From: Branchiostoma floridae
Lineage: Eukaryota > Chordata > Leptocardii > Amphioxiformes > Branchiostomatidae
Assembly: GCF_000003815.2 (NCBI RefSeq)
Contig: NC_049981.1
Coordinates: forward strand, 3,958,699 to 4,022,698
Reading direction: 5' to 3'
Length of the DNA stretch: 64,000 nt
Position 1 is the first letter of the stretch, and every line of letters starts with the position of its first letter. Under the pieces are notes generated by a model. The model ran no database searches. It had not been told where the DNA came from and was given only the letters and a program-made list of their open reading frames with translations. Shown here piece after piece: positions 33,905 to 46,399 of this stretch. The translations under genes and the position numbers were made by a program.

Positions 33905-35040
33905 CTCTTCAACAAGGCCGCGTTTTCTACCCTCTTCTTGGTTCTCCTTTTACTACTGGTAAGTAAGTCCTTTTTGCAAAGTATTTCCTTAAAAGATGAA
34001 GACCTTTTATTTTACGTTTCTGCTCAAACAAGATAAGTATGTATAGACCAATCCGATAAAGCTCTAAGTAGTACTTGATAACCTAAGTACAAGTACTTTC
34101 GCTGTATGAACGTGTTATCTTACTACATGCGTCTACGTCTACAAAGTTTAATGTATGCTAGCATGTACAGGTCCAACTTCTTTTCGCTTCTTAAAACTGT
34201 TGTAAATGGAAAGGAAGATAGAGCTTAAGATACAAGGTCTATCTAATCAGCTAATCTAGAAGACGTACTGGCGACAAAGTATTCTTGATGCAACCAGAGC
34301 ACTAAGGAAAAAATATATATCTATAGATACTTTCTGAATCGAAGTTTAACGGTAATTTCCACCACGGAAGACTAGAATTAGCCAGATTTTCTATTGCCCA
34401 CTTTTTTTAAATATGTAAGTTCTTTTATTTCTGTTTATCACCTACTAGCAATGCATAACAAAATTTCAGGACAAAGACTTGTATTTCTACAATTTCCAAG
34501 TAATGTTGAGACGTTTTACACTACGAGCGATCGATTCCACGGCTGTGGACATGATCTGGGGTTTGTGGTCTTTGTTGTCTGCTGTCTATGCAAATATAGT
34601 ATCATCTGTCTGCATTTCTTGTCACTTACGCGGTATATAATAGCTCTGTGCAATACAGTTTGTTTCGTGCCATTGTTAATTACGGCGGCTTAAGGTCAGA
34701 CTTTTGGATTTAGGTTCAAACTCGAATCTCTGCTTTCTCGATAACCTTTTTTTTATATATAGGCAGTGAATTAAAAAACGTTAACATGTTTTGATGTATC
34801 GGGGTCCATCTCGATGTAAGTGGACAAAACATTGCATCATACGCAGCTTCTACTTTTTACGTACTTAAGGCGGTGTGTTGCGCCCAAGTACGTATTCGTA
34901 CTTTGCACAATCCACCTTGCAATCTGTAATATTACAAAGACATAGCTCCCATAATTCCTAGCACTAAGATACGTTCGTGTTGGTTTGATCATATAAATGA
35001 TATCTTCCTAGAACTCCAAAACTGACGCGAGCGTAGAAAA
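33905..35040. other. Spacer left of locus A
   Basis: About 1.1 kb with no recognised gene, RNA or repeat array. The AT-rich short open frames have no domain signal. Confidence 0.45.
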
Positions 35041-35085
35041 AAAATGACAATGAAACCGCGCATACCGTTGAAATCCAAGTGGTAA

Positions 35086-35330
35086 TACTACCTTTCCACT
35101 AAGACAGCGATCTCGCCGCGCGCTCTCTGCGACCTAGAATTTGACAGATCGTTCAACGAATTCTATAGAAAAGAAACCAATCTTTTTACACTTTGTGAGT
35201 TTTGTTGTTTTCTCAGTCACACTTTTACGTTTTGTATGATATTCCCAGTGTGAAAGCGAAGGTTACACATATCCTATTTAGGTCGCAGTGAGAGCACAGC
35301 GCGATCTCCATCTAGTGGAAAGGGGCCTAA
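35086..35330. mobile_element. MITE with CTTTCCACT...AGTGGAAAG ends
   Basis: Inverted termini (CCTTTCCACTAAGACAGCG... and ...CTAGTGGAAAGGGG) with inner GCGCTCTC-type repeats. Orthologous to the copy at 50845 in locus B; related to the 1-kb element at 48991 and to a fragment near 62750. Confidence 0.7.
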
Positions 35331-36500
35331 GGAAGGTTGCATAAATGCCTAAAAGCATTGTTAAGAGAACATGTAAAATCGCCTGTAAAACATGCATTGC
35401 TTTTGCTAAATATGCCGTTGACAGACAAGACTAATATAATTATACTGAACAGCACTCATGGCTCACCTGCATACATGTAGTTAACAAGTTTTAAGACTGG
35501 AGGTGTAAGGAATTTATTATATAGGGATATGCCTTAGTCTAAGCTTTTGACGAATTTGGTATGTTTAAAGAAACTTTATTGACTTCTGGCAAAAAGAAAA
35601 AAAATCAACTGGCTTCGGAGGGGCGGGTGTGGCCTTTTATCAATTATTTAGTCATTCAGTTATTCATGATGTAAATTGGAAGAAAATTGTGGACAAATTC
35701 GGACAAAAAACAACTGGCCTCGGAGGAGTAGATAAAATCGGATGTAATGACACGGGTGTGGCTTGGCACGCCCACTACACAGAGACTAAAGAAAATTAGC
35801 CAATCGGGTACGAAATAAATTCCGGTCCGCGGACAAACCTGGCCAGTTGAGGTTTTCAATAGTAGGTACGTACTTCTGGAAGAAGCGAGAAAAAGTTTGG
35901 ACCTCTGAGGACTTTTTATGACAGTGTGACTGTGACTCGAGGGTAACCTCCGGGTATTGTAGTCGGTCTATGTCTTGAGTGTTCTCACCTATATTTCTAT
36001 ATTCCGTTTGCCGCATTCGTATGTGGTTTGGTTTCGTATGTACTTAGTACTTAGTTGCGCGATGATGCACGTTCTTTTATTTCGTGGTAGCTGTTGTTAT
36101 ATATAATCGATGTAATTTTTTTCAAACAAGTGCTTTTAAAAAAGCTGGCATTTTGCCAATGTTTACGTGTGTGAACGTTTTTTTCTAGTTATTAGAATGT
36201 CATATAAATAGAACAGAGTAACTAAACCTGATATTGGCGCATGGAGAGATTCACAAATGTGCCTAAATCTAGATCTCGACGCCACCTGTTAAAATTTGCG
36301 TGAACTGCAGCAAATTTCACTACACTGCCTGTTTTTGAGTGAGCTCTGTTGCGGGGCATTTTTAAGTTGTTTTTTTTTTAATTTTTATTTCTATTCGGCA
36401 AAAAAACGAAGCGGCGAATCCGTTAACCAAAGAAATAAATTGGTGTGGCCAAATGGATGTAAAAATTAGTATTTTAATGGTGTAAAAAAGAAAAAAAAAT

Positions 36501-36553
36501 CTACCTCCCCGGATTCGAACCGGGTGCGTAAACTTTAACCACTGCGCCAGTGC
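36501..36553 (-). pseudogene. Truncated tRNA-like sequence
   Basis: On the minus strand an A box (TGGCGCAGTGGTTAAAG) is followed after only about 10 bp by a B box (GGTTCGAATCC) and a T-rich run. The anticodon arm is missing, so it cannot be a working tRNA. It is probably a deleted tRNA or a SINE head. It is absent from locus B. Confidence 0.6.
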
Positions 36554-36886
36554 GAACATGTTGAAGAAATGCCTGTTTTAACAGGTATAGAAATGTTTGG
36601 CATGGATTGAACAGGTCCGTTCATCTCAACATCACTCCATCACAACGGCGACTACTATGGATAGAAGGCATTTTGCGACTGCAAGTCGCAAAATGCAAAA
36701 ATCACCCCTATATATTCGGTGTTGTAGAACAAGTAATGTGGTTTCGGCGTTTGGTAATCAGCTTATCTCCAAGCAGTTATGTGTTGTCTAATGCAAGAAC
36801 TGCTGTCGCGGTAGAGGAATCCCTGAACAGGTGATTGACTCTGGCTTGCTAGCGCAATGCATTGCCATTGGCCAGCGCCAGTGTTA

Positions 36887-36960
36887 TAATGAATGAATGA
36901 ATGAATGAAGACCTTTATTGTACAGTTTTGCCCAACCGAGCTAAGTACAGGTCACAAGAA
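36887..36960 (-). mobile_element. 3' end of a truncated LINE
   Basis: A (GAAT)n tract followed by GACCTTTATTGTACAG. Read on the minus strand, this is the CAATAAAGGTC-type 3' end with a short tandem tail typical of some non-LTR retrotransposons. It is present in A but not in B, so it probably inserted after the duplication. Confidence 0.45.
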
Positions 36961-37291
36961 GTCAAGATATATACATATAAAAGTATCACAAATCTAGTCT
37001 AACACAAAAGTTCGGCTTCTTCTCGCTTCTTGGTAATGGTGAAAATGCAGGACTGTATGGGTTAATAAACAAGTACATACTTTGACCTGGCATAGGTGTT
37101 AGGCGTTGCGATAATTGGATATTGCCAAGCAGATGTTGCGTGATTTCTCTGCTGCTTTCAGCATGCATGTTGTCAGCTTTTCTATGGTTATCAGTGTTTC
37201 ATCGGCGTATTATATATAGTTGTACCTGATGCGGCGAAAGTTACAGATGTAATTAAGGGTAAACAGATGTTAGTCGTATTATGTGTGATGT

Positions 37292-37533
37292 AATACCCCT
37301 GTCACATTTGGCGAAAATCGATCGGACGACGATTCTTCGGCAATCGCCCGTGCCTCGCTTACAATAATAACTTTATTGCACAACAATTGTACAAGATACA
37401 AAGTATGGCTTTGATGATATTACAGGGACGGTTTGAAGGTAAAAAAATATGCGCAACGCTCTGTCGATCTCAAATATGGCCGATTTTCCATCGATACGCC
37501 GGAAAATCGTGGATAATGTGACAGGAGTATAAC
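37292..37533. mobile_element. Inverted-repeat element carrying a LINE tail (locus A copy)
   Basis: Begins TACCCCTGTCACATTTGGCG and ends with a related inverted sequence (GTGACAGGAGTA). Inside is AATAACTTTATTGCACAAC, the minus-strand end of a LINE, as also seen at 53540 and 63517. The locus B copy is at 55802-56043, so the nested insertion predates the duplication. Confidence 0.65.
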
Positions 37534-37979
37534 GACTACAGCTGACGTCGTGGACCAACTGTTTGGGGTATCCCTGATAATTTCAATGTTTTTCATTTGG
37601 TGTTGTTCTTTTGAGACGCTGATTTTGCTGTTGATGCGTTTTACATGTGATAGTAATAAGTACGTTAGCTTTTCAGTAAGTTTTTTGGCATAAGTCGATG
37701 TGATGTGTTCTGTATGCGATATACTGAACACAATGTCACATACCGAAGAAGACAACACAACCGACATAGAAAGATAATTACGCCACAGAGTATGTTATCT
37801 GCGGTCACTTGTTGCTTTCTTGGAGTGGTTGTTTACTTATGAAACTTTACAATCTCATTCAGGAAGAAGAACACAGATGTTATTCGATGCACGTGTTTTT
37901 CTTTCTTTGTTTGTTTTACTTGAAATATGCGTAAGAAATTTCAAGACTTTTACGGTTTGTTTTGCAGCGGGTGGACAGA

Positions 37980-40900
37980 ATGGATCACCGTTGGGCCTGT
38001 TTGACCCTTTTCCTGGTGTTACTGGCGGACACGGCGAGAGGCCAAGGTAAGGACATGTTATCAGTGCATATATAAACTAGAAAGGCCGGTATTTGCTTAT
38101 GAGCTAATTCAGCAATTTTCACTCCGCTCTTCTCCTTGTACAAAAATGGACTGTTCCAAAATTGAATTTGAAAAAAGATCACCCATTGCGAGGATGGACA
38201 TTTCACAATGTACGTTTAAGGTCTTGACCCGAAACTACTTTTTTTATTATTATTTATTTATTTATGAGAAGCTAAAATCGGCCTGCAGGACGATTTTCTG
38301 GTGCACGGTACGTTCATATTCTAGTAATCGCACTTTTATTTCTTGATTTGGCCATATAGATTTGATTATATGGATTGCATCCTCTGGGAATCCAAAAAGT
38401 GATGCGACTTTAAAGTTGTTGCAGGCCTCAGAACCCCCCCCCCCCAAAAAAAAAAAACACACCCGTCTGAATAAGGTTTAGAACCCACGCGCATAGAAAA
38501 TAGGGGTCCTTCCCTTTGTGAGTGGTTCTACCCGCCTGCCTACATGTACAGAAGTGGTTCCCAAAGTAAAGTAAATTATTTGCAATTGTGACAAACGTTT
38601 TTACATCCCAATATTGGAGGGCTTATTTCTTATGATATATTCTATATATGTAGTATGAAATATTTGAAGCCAATACCATTATCTATTGAATTCATTGTGA
38701 CCCATGATGACATCCTTGATGTCCACGCTCTAGGTTCAAGGTTTACTATTGTCTATTCCCCAAGGTTGTGGACTATCAGCGTTTCGCCACGTCCCCGAAA
38801 CTCATTGTCGGGGAGATGAACTTGTAGTAGACGAACCCCAAGTTGGTTCTGTCGAGGCCTGTGCTCAAGCGTGCTGTGACAACCCTGCCTGCAAATCATT
38901 CCAGTACAGCACATACGGCGACTGCTATCTGATAAGCAAGATCTGTACTGATGAGGAGAAAGAGACTGTATCTATTGGCAACATGTACGATCGGATTCAA
39001 GGTTGGAGCATTAATACCAAGTTCACCTTTATCCGCGGGGTAACCTATATCCGTTGTATTTATAAACGGGGTATCAAGTTAACGACAGTTGATAAAACTA
39101 TAATTTATTCAAAATATTGCAGTTTGAAACCTCTCTCAGTTTACTTGATATTATTCCTAAGTAACTTACATTTAAATACAACGGATATAGGTTACTCCAT
39201 TTTTTTCTGTATCGTAATCTTACATACATTTCTTCAAGGTACATTTCAAGTTTCAACAATGTAAAAATGTACAGTGGAATGATGCTGTGACCACGTTTCC
39301 TACATCTTTTTATATTGATATTACTGTTACTACCTGTATTTTACATATTTTATGCTTTTAAACAAAACAAAACAAACACCTTGGTTTTGCTAACTAATCT
39401 TAAATCATAAAGCAAATATGATATAGATGAAATATTTAGTAATTCCTTTTTTTATTCATCATTAAATTTTTAACCAAAGAAAATTGTAGAAAAGTGTAGC
39501 TTTTTGTCTTCCTGTGCCATATAAAAGTGAACCCGACCTATCTTTTCATGGACTACTGTACAAAATTGACTCTGATAAACTATACGTGTGTTTCACAGGA
39601 GAAGCAAGACCACAAGCATCAGCAGGTAGTACCTTTTTTTATTCTTCGTGCATTGCTTTCATATTCATCCTGTATACATTGCACATAGTGATGTTTCAAT
39701 ATGGTAAATTGGTAAATAATACTGTGAGTTTTGGTTGTTGTCGATAATTAATGAGACTTCTGAGACTGTTGTATTTTGCATATTCTATACAAACTTTATA
39801 ACCGCCTGCCTTGTACAAAACTAGTTCCCAAAGTAAAGTGAATTACTGTACTTGCAATTGTGACAAACCTGCCCATAGAGTTTACGTCCCAATTAAAGGT
39901 CCAATTTCTTATGATAGATTCTAACCCATGTATATATGTAGTATGAAGGTATTGAAGAAAGTACTATTTTCTATTCCCCAAGGTTGTGGACTATCAGCGT
40001 TTCGCCACGTCCCCGGAACTCATTGTCGGGGAGATGAACTTGTAGTAGACAGACCCCAAGTTGGTTCTGTCGAGGCCTGTGCTCAAGCGTGCTGTGACAA
40101 CCCTGCCTGCAAATCATTCCAGTTCAGCAGTTACAGCGACTGCCATCTGATAAGCAAGATCTGTACTGATGAGGAGAAAGAGACTGTACCTATTGGCAAC
40201 ATGTACGATCGGATTCAAGGTTGGAGCATTAATACCAAGTTCACCTTTATCCTCGGGGTAACCTATATCCATTGTATTTGTAAACGGGGTATGGAGGGAT
40301 ATCAAGTCAACGACAGTTATCAAAGCTACAATTTATTCAAAATATTGCAGTTTGAAACCTCTCTCAGTTTAATTGATACTATTCCTAAGTAACTTACTTT
40401 TAAATACAACGGATATAGGTTACTCCATTTTTTCTGTATCGTAAGCTTACATACATTTCTTCAAGGTACATTTCAAGTTTCAACAATGTAAAAATGTACA
40501 GTGGAATGATGCTGTGACCACGTTTCCTTACATCTTTTTATATTGATATTACTGTTACTACCTGTATTTTACATATTTTATGCTTTTAAACAAAACAAAA
40601 CAGCTTGGTTATGCTATCATATGTCATAAATCATATAGCAAATATGATATAGAAAACACATGTAGTATTTCCTTTTTTATCTTCATCATTAAATTTTTAA
40701 CCAAACAAAATTGTAGAAAAAAGGACCTTTTCGTCTTCCTGTGGCATAAAAAAGTCAACCCAAGGCTAAACAAGAGTCTGAAAACTCAAACCTGCTTGAA
40801 ATATTTTGTTTTGTGATGGTGCGTATGGTGTGTTGTGGGGGTTGATATGGTTTGACGTTTGGCAAAATTATTCCATCATTGTTCTTAAGTTATATATCTA

Positions 40901-43900
40901 CCTATGGTAAACAGTGAGATCCAAAACTACACCTTTCTGGTGTCCTCACCATTTCATTTCTATTTCCTATTGTTACACCTGCACCTGGCACATACATTGT
41001 ATCTCAATGTGTATATAATGGTTCACACCATACAGAGGTGACAGCGATGGTCACAGTTGCTCTTTTTTGCTCCTTGGAAGATTTTGACCAGAATGCTCCA
41101 GCAGTTCTAGAGCAAGCTGCTAGAGGGCCCAAACATACAACACTTCTTCCTTACACCACAAGCTATGTGCCACCAAAAATCAAGACCATAGCATATCCAT
41201 GTCAAAAGATACAAAAATCCAAGTTCTGTTGCAGTACCAAGGTCACACACCAGGGGATCCAAAATTGACTTTGACCTTCGTCTTCCAAACACCTACCCAA
41301 ATACCAAATATCATTACAATCCATCAACAGGTTCTAAAGTTATGCTGACCACAAATATGTGGAAACACAAACAGACACACACAGAGACACACCAAAAACT
41401 ATACCTCCATTTTTCATGGAGGTAAATCACACGTTCTGTTCTGGAGATATAGCACTGGAAACGACCCTTCCACACACTCCCATGCTACTGAAAACTCAAA
41501 ACACATGTTACAGCTGCTAGCTGTCCCCAAGGAGGTTGAGACAGAGGGAATGAGGCCAGATCACTCCATATCAGGAAAAGGGGTGTAAATATTTTTTAAA
41601 AACGAACCACAAAACAACAGCAAACTTCTAATCTACTTAATAGCACAATAGGTCACACACTCTATCCCCATAGCAAAGGAAATCGCAATCCATCCAGAGG
41701 TTCTAGAGATATCGGTCCGGAATCACAAAGATCCCTACCAGAAACAGTACATGCTTTTTTCAAGCATGTAATAACCGCCTGCCTTGTACAAAACTAGTTC
41801 CCAAAGTAAAGTGAATTACTTGCAATTGTTACAGACCTGCCCATAAAGTTTTCATCCCAATTAAAGGTCCAATTTCTTATGATAAATTCTAACCCCTGTA
41901 TATATGTAGTATGAAGGTATTGAAGAAAGTACTATTTTCTATTCCCCAAGGTTGTGGACTATCAGCGTTTCGCCACGTCCCCGGAACTCATTGTCGGGGA
42001 GATGAACTTGTAGTAGACAGATCCCAAGTTGGTTCTGTCGAGGCCTGTGCTCAAGCGTGCTGTGACAACCCTGCCTGCAAATCATTCCAGTTCAGCAGTT
42101 ACAGCGAGTGCCATCTGATAAACAAGATCTGTACTGATGAGGAGAAAATATCTGTGACCGCTGGCAACATGTACGATCGGATTCAAGGTTGGAGCATTAA
42201 TACCAAGTTCACCTTTATCCGCGGGGTAACCTATATCAGTTGGTGATTTTAAGTCTACGACATTTATTCAGACTGCAAGATTTTAAGAAAAAACAGTTTG
42301 AAACAATTTATTTTTCGATAAATAACCTGCTTTTGAAAACGGCGGATAATGGTTACCCCTTTGTTTTGACATGTCGACACTGGAATGATGCCATGTCGGT
42401 AACTCTGGTACCTGACGATATAACTTAGTTCTTGTTCGTTTCGTTTCTGAGCTGGTATTAGATAATTTAATCAGATGGTACGTCAACCAGGTTATCTGTC
42501 ATTTTGTACATCATGCAAAGTCTGTAATGTCTGGAGGATGGCAAGCGGTCCATTGAAACGTTGGAGAGGCGTTAATGTTACCTGTTAGCTATGTAAGAAA
42601 AATAACATTTTTACCGTGAAGAAACCACTCTCATATCGCTACATTTGTTCCATATGAATATTAGCAGCACCACCAGCAGTGGTGCTGCTTTATCATTCAT
42701 TTATCATCATCTTTATCATTCTGCTCAAAACATGAATTGCACATAATAATGTTTCAGTAAATCCATTCATTTGGGCACTTGCTTTTTTATGTTTTACTCT
42801 ATTTAGAAGCTAGGAAGACTAAAACAAATACCAGAAAGTAAAAAAATGAGTTCAGAAAAGCATAAGATCAGCACACTCAAAATACGTGGCAAACATACAG
42901 GGAGAAGATATAACTGACAAATCAAAAACATTCTTGTCATACATAAAAGGCCTGAGAGTAGCCACTCTTAAGGTGGGGAGCACTATTATTAGTGACAGTG
43001 AGAAAAAAAGCAGAAGCACTCAGTTCACAGTTTAAAAGTGTATTCACAGAAGAAGACACCACTGACATGCCATCTCTTGGGCACCCCTGCACCCCTCCTT
43101 TTGAACAAATAGAAATTTCTACTTATGCTGTAGAAAAAATGTTGCAAGGCCTTAATCCGTCCAAAGCATCCGGGCCAGACCAAATACCTCCTTGGTTCCT
43201 CAAAATGACAGCCAGTGAAATCGCACCTGTTTTGACTAACATTTTCCAACAATCGCTTGACACAGGAGAAATCCTCCGAGACTGGAGAGATGCAAATATA
43301 TGCGCCATGTTAAAAAAGGAGATAGAGCGGTCCCCAGTAACTACAGACCTGTTTCACTTACCTGTATTTCCTGTAGACCACTCGAACACGTTATCCGACT
43401 AATGAGTATCTAATACCAGCTCATAAAATAACAAGAAACAGCCATGACTTCAAGTACAAGATTTACCAACCTAGGATCGATGTGCTCAAAAATTCGTACT
43501 TTCCCAGAACTATTGTGGAGTGGAATTTGTTACCACCAAGCACGGTAAGGGCATCTTCTCTGGATAGTTTTATTGAACGCTTGCAGATGGATGTGCAAAG
43601 GTTAGGGGTGACGGATCGTTCAGTGTAATATAACCAGCTGCTGCCGCGCCGCATGCCTGCGAAGCTGGTGTGTTACGCCGAAGGGCAGTTATACCGGCTT
43701 TGTAGATGCAGATACAGAAATATAAATATATGTACTGAAGCTTATCCAAAAGATTGATAGAAAACTTGGTATATGGTGACTTCGTACTGATCTGTGACAA
43801 CTAGATTTATGATATCCATGTCATTGCAAAAGGTAATACGATTGCGTTTCATTCAGCGCTACATATCATACATCAGAGTAAAGTACCATGATGCGCCAAG

Positions 43901-45786
43901 TTAGCAATTTGCTTGCAACAGAGCCATGCATCTTTCAATGTGTATTCTCTTTCAGTTGTTGACTTTTCTTGACTATTCTTTGTAGCAGGACCCTCGGGGC
44001 CCCGTCGCGTGTGTGAAAACCAAAGGCTGAGCATCAGTTGTCCTGCTGGACAACAGATCAACATCGTGTCTGCCCTGTACGGCAGGACCACAGGGGCGTT
44101 TTGCCCCAGTGGTCCCATCCGCACCACCAACTGCCGCAGCTCCACCAGCCTGACTCGGGTCAGGACCAGCTGCCAGGGGAAGCCCACTTGCTCTGTGTCG
44201 GCCTCCAACAGCGTGTTCGGGGATCCTTGTGTGGGCACGCACAAGTACCTGGAAGTGAGCTCTACCTGCATCCGTAAGTACCAACATCACACAAGCATGA
44301 CAACTTGTTCAATGTGACATTTTGATGACAAAATTGACAGCATACCGTATCAACAAAACTGAACCTGCGGTTCCGTCAAGAAAATTCGTTTTATGTATAT
44401 ATATATATATATATGATTGTGAGTGTGTGTGTGTGTGTTGTGCAGGCCAGGCAGACGCGTCGCCTAAGCCACGACGGCGAGAAACTATCACGTGCAGGCC
44501 AGGCAGACGGGTCGCCTAACCTAACCCACGGCGGCGAGTAACTGTCTGCATACCTTTGTCTTCCGAGACAGATGGATGCCAACACACATTGTGTGTGTGT
44601 GTGTGTGTGTGCAAGAATGGACTCTTTCAGAACACCCCATGTAAAATTTCAAAATACGTCCAAAAATACAGCCACTAAAAGACTTTACATTATCACCAGT
44701 CCAAAGATGAATAAAAAAAAACTTAACCCCTCCGTGTAAGAATGGACTCTTACAACCAACACCAGGCTCGTTGATTGGCTGCCAAATCCGCCTCATGGTA
44801 TTGATTAAGGCTAACGATTGGTTACCGTTTTAATTTAAGTTATATAGACCTACAGGTCTCCATCTGAGAAAGCCTCCAAATGGGGTCAACAACGTTGAGG
44901 TTATTGACCCCTGTCGCCATTAGAAAATGCCCACAAAAATCACTTCGATGTGTTTCATGCTAAGAATTACACATGGGTCATTTAAATAAATATCTAGTGC
45001 ACCCCTTTACCAAACTTTAGGTCGTTTGGTTGTACAACCAGTGTATGGGAGCCAAAAGTGTCAATTTATTGCCAAAAATTGCCCAAAAAAACGCATTTAT
45101 GCAGTCATTTGATATTGGGGTACGTACTATTCAGTAATACATGAATAAGACCTTAAAGTTTTGAATAAAGGCATGATCATTTGGCGAAGGGATGTGTTCG
45201 TCGAACTCTAGTTTTATTTTATTTTTTCTCCATCAGTTTTAAATGATGGTCCCTTTAGTTGTCAAAAAATCATTTCCAAGGGAGTCCTGCAACAAATCAA
45301 TCAGAATAAACTTAACAACGCATGTAATATAAACTACTGGTCCTAGAATGCGCATACTTTAACTTCCAGGTTGTTTGTAGGTACTGGCTGGGAGCGTGTA
45401 GCAGGCTTTCTTTTCCATTTTTTCTAATTTCTGTTTTTTATAGATATGTCCTTTATTATTTCTGGCTTCCTTAAGCGTTTAGCTAGTATGTCTATGTATT
45501 TATTTGAAGTTAAGGTATCAATCAAGTTGTGTAAATGTACTTTTGTGATTTCAATAAGAATGATATTTTTGCAGCTTCCAAGCGTATGGTTGAGGCGAGG
45601 GAGACCCTGCAAGACTTACGCGATGTCTTGCTGGATTTGGAGGAGGCAGTCGAGATCGAGCAGGAGACCAGGGAGCTGGAAGACATGGCAGAAGACGTCG
45701 ATATGGCAGAAGACGCCGAAAAGGAAGTGAGGGAGCTCGAAGAAATAGAAGAAAACGCCGGCATGGCGGCTGAAGATGACGAGTGA
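37980..45786 (+). CDS. Secreted PAN / SUEL-lectin protein with acidic tail, 400 aa (locus A)
   Basis: Model: 37980-38046 signal peptide (MDHRWACLTLFLVLLADTARG); 38765-39070 PAN 1; 39599-39625 nine-residue linker; 39983-40288 PAN 2; 43989-44273 SUEL-type rhamnose-binding lectin (CENQRLSISC, IVSALYGR, SASNSVFGDPC, GTHKYLEV); 45575-45786 acidic tail rich in Glu/Asp. Every junction is phase 1 and the total is 1203 nt in frame. PAN modules show HCRGDE, ACAQACCDNPACKSFQ and CYLISKICTDEE, with the usual cysteines. PAN and SUEL modules bind proteins or sugars outside cells, so a lectin or agglutinin role is likely. The PAN donors (GTATCA, GTATGG) are weak; a stronger GTAACC donor 31 bp earlier would give phase 0 and break the frame. 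PAN copy 3 at 41951 is skipped in this model. AATAAA is at 45905. Confidence 0.72.
38075..38460. repeat. Intronic interspersed repeat
   Basis: Contains AGAAAGGCCGGTATTTGCTT and GGATTGCATCCTCTGGGAAT. Diverged matches occur at 20717-20835 and 15795-15850 in the protease introns, and the full copy is in locus B (56528-56940). A C8-9/A11 homopolymer pair lies at 38437-38458. Confidence 0.6.
41138..41430 (-). repeat. Interspersed repeat with GT-rich tract, minus orientation
   Basis: Read on the minus strand: ACCTCCATGAAAAATGGAGG palindrome, a GTGTCT-rich tract, ACATATTTGTGGTCAGCATA, then GATGGATTGTAATGATATTT. It belongs to the same family as 28035, 28640 and 32290. It lies between PAN 2 and PAN 3. 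Confidence 0.7.
41951..42246 (+). CDS. Third PAN exon of locus A, ends in an in-frame stop
   Basis: A third near-identical PAN copy, in the correct phase after an AG acceptor. It reads through HCRGDE, ACAQACCDN and KICTDEEK, and stops at TGA (42244) just after FIRGVTYISW. The region equivalent to the phase-1 donors of copies 1 and 2 is missing. It could be an alternative last exon giving a short secreted form without the lectin and acidic tail, or a dead duplicate that is skipped. Its 5' intron border and 5' upstream block (39780-39980 against 41765-41950) match those of PAN 2. Confidence 0.6.
42820..43627 (+). pseudogene. LINE fragment with internal deletion
   Basis: The frame KTFLSYIKGLR...KAEALSSQFKSVFT, then LNPSKASGPDQIPPWFLK and DWRDANICAMLKK is the start of a non-LTR reverse transcriptase. 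At about 43400 it jumps to the family's extreme C terminus (KNSYFPRTIVEWNLLPP). The catalytic palm with the YxDD box is deleted, and an A-run frameshift sits near 43005. The fragment lies between PAN 3 and the lectin exon and is absent from locus B. Confidence 0.85.
44390..44612. repeat. (AT)n and (GT)n microsatellites with a two-unit GC-rich tandem
   Basis: A TATATA run (44395-44414) and GT runs (44421-44440, 44590-44611) border two 58-bp copies containing GCAGGCCAGGCAGACG and GTCGCCTAA (44443-44539). All lie in the intron after the lectin exon. Confidence 0.8.
44995..45115 (+). repeat. Lone diverged monomer of the 163-bp repeat
   Basis: ACCAAACTTTAGGTCGTTTG and GGGAGCCAAAAGTGTCAA correspond to the monomers at 23038-23690. 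This shows the repeat unit is also dispersed, not only in tandem. Confidence 0.6.
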
Positions 45787-45904
45787 AAGTCATCCAAACG
45801 CGCCTCAACTCTCAAGCGATTATCCTATAACTAGCAATAAGCTTATCGGAACTGGTCATTTATGACTCACATACACAACTTCTTGTTATCCCCGTCATTG
45901 GGAA

Positions 45905-45910
45905 AATAAA
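45905..45910 (+). terminator. Polyadenylation signal of the locus A gene
   Basis: AATAAA, 119 bp after the stop codon. The equivalent signal in locus B is at 58501-58506. Confidence 0.55.
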
Positions 45911-46076
45911 CAAATGACAGAACAACTCATGTGAAACAGCAAAAAATTTAAAGAACAACAAGTCGATATTAATTCAATGTGTAAAACATAAAGACAGTTG
46001 CCTGGATCGCTTGAGGGATATTGTAGGTGCCATTTTGGATTTGACAATGGAGCACAGAAGTCGAGACAAACTATAG

Positions 46077-46345
46077 AATTACATGTTTCTAACCTAAAAA
46101 GTTTAGTTATGGGGTTTAAGTAGCAACGTTTTGAGAGAAGTTTGATTTACATGTTTCTAACACAATGGGGTTTAGTTATGGGATTCAAGTAGTAACGTTT
46201 TGAGAAAAGTTTCAAGTACAAGATTCTAACCTAGTGGGTTTAACTTATGGGGTTCGAGAAGCAGAGTTTTGAAAAATGTTTGAATTAAAGGTTTCTTACT
46301 TAATTGGATTTAATTATGCGGTTCAACTAACAAATCTTTTTAGGG
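46077..46345 (+). repeat. Tandem repeat of about 67 bp, four units (locus A)
   Basis: Units contain ATGTTTCTAAC and TTTAGTTATGGGGTTTAAGT. Locus B has about three units at 58676-58870, having lost part of the array. Confidence 0.8.
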
Positions 46346-46399
46346 AATAAGGTGTTACAGGTACACACGCACGCGCACACACACAAAAGCGCTCTTACC

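Noticed and set aside
36501-36553. Functional tRNA gene on the minus strand
   Set aside because: A and B boxes are present, but the space between them is too short for an anticodon arm.
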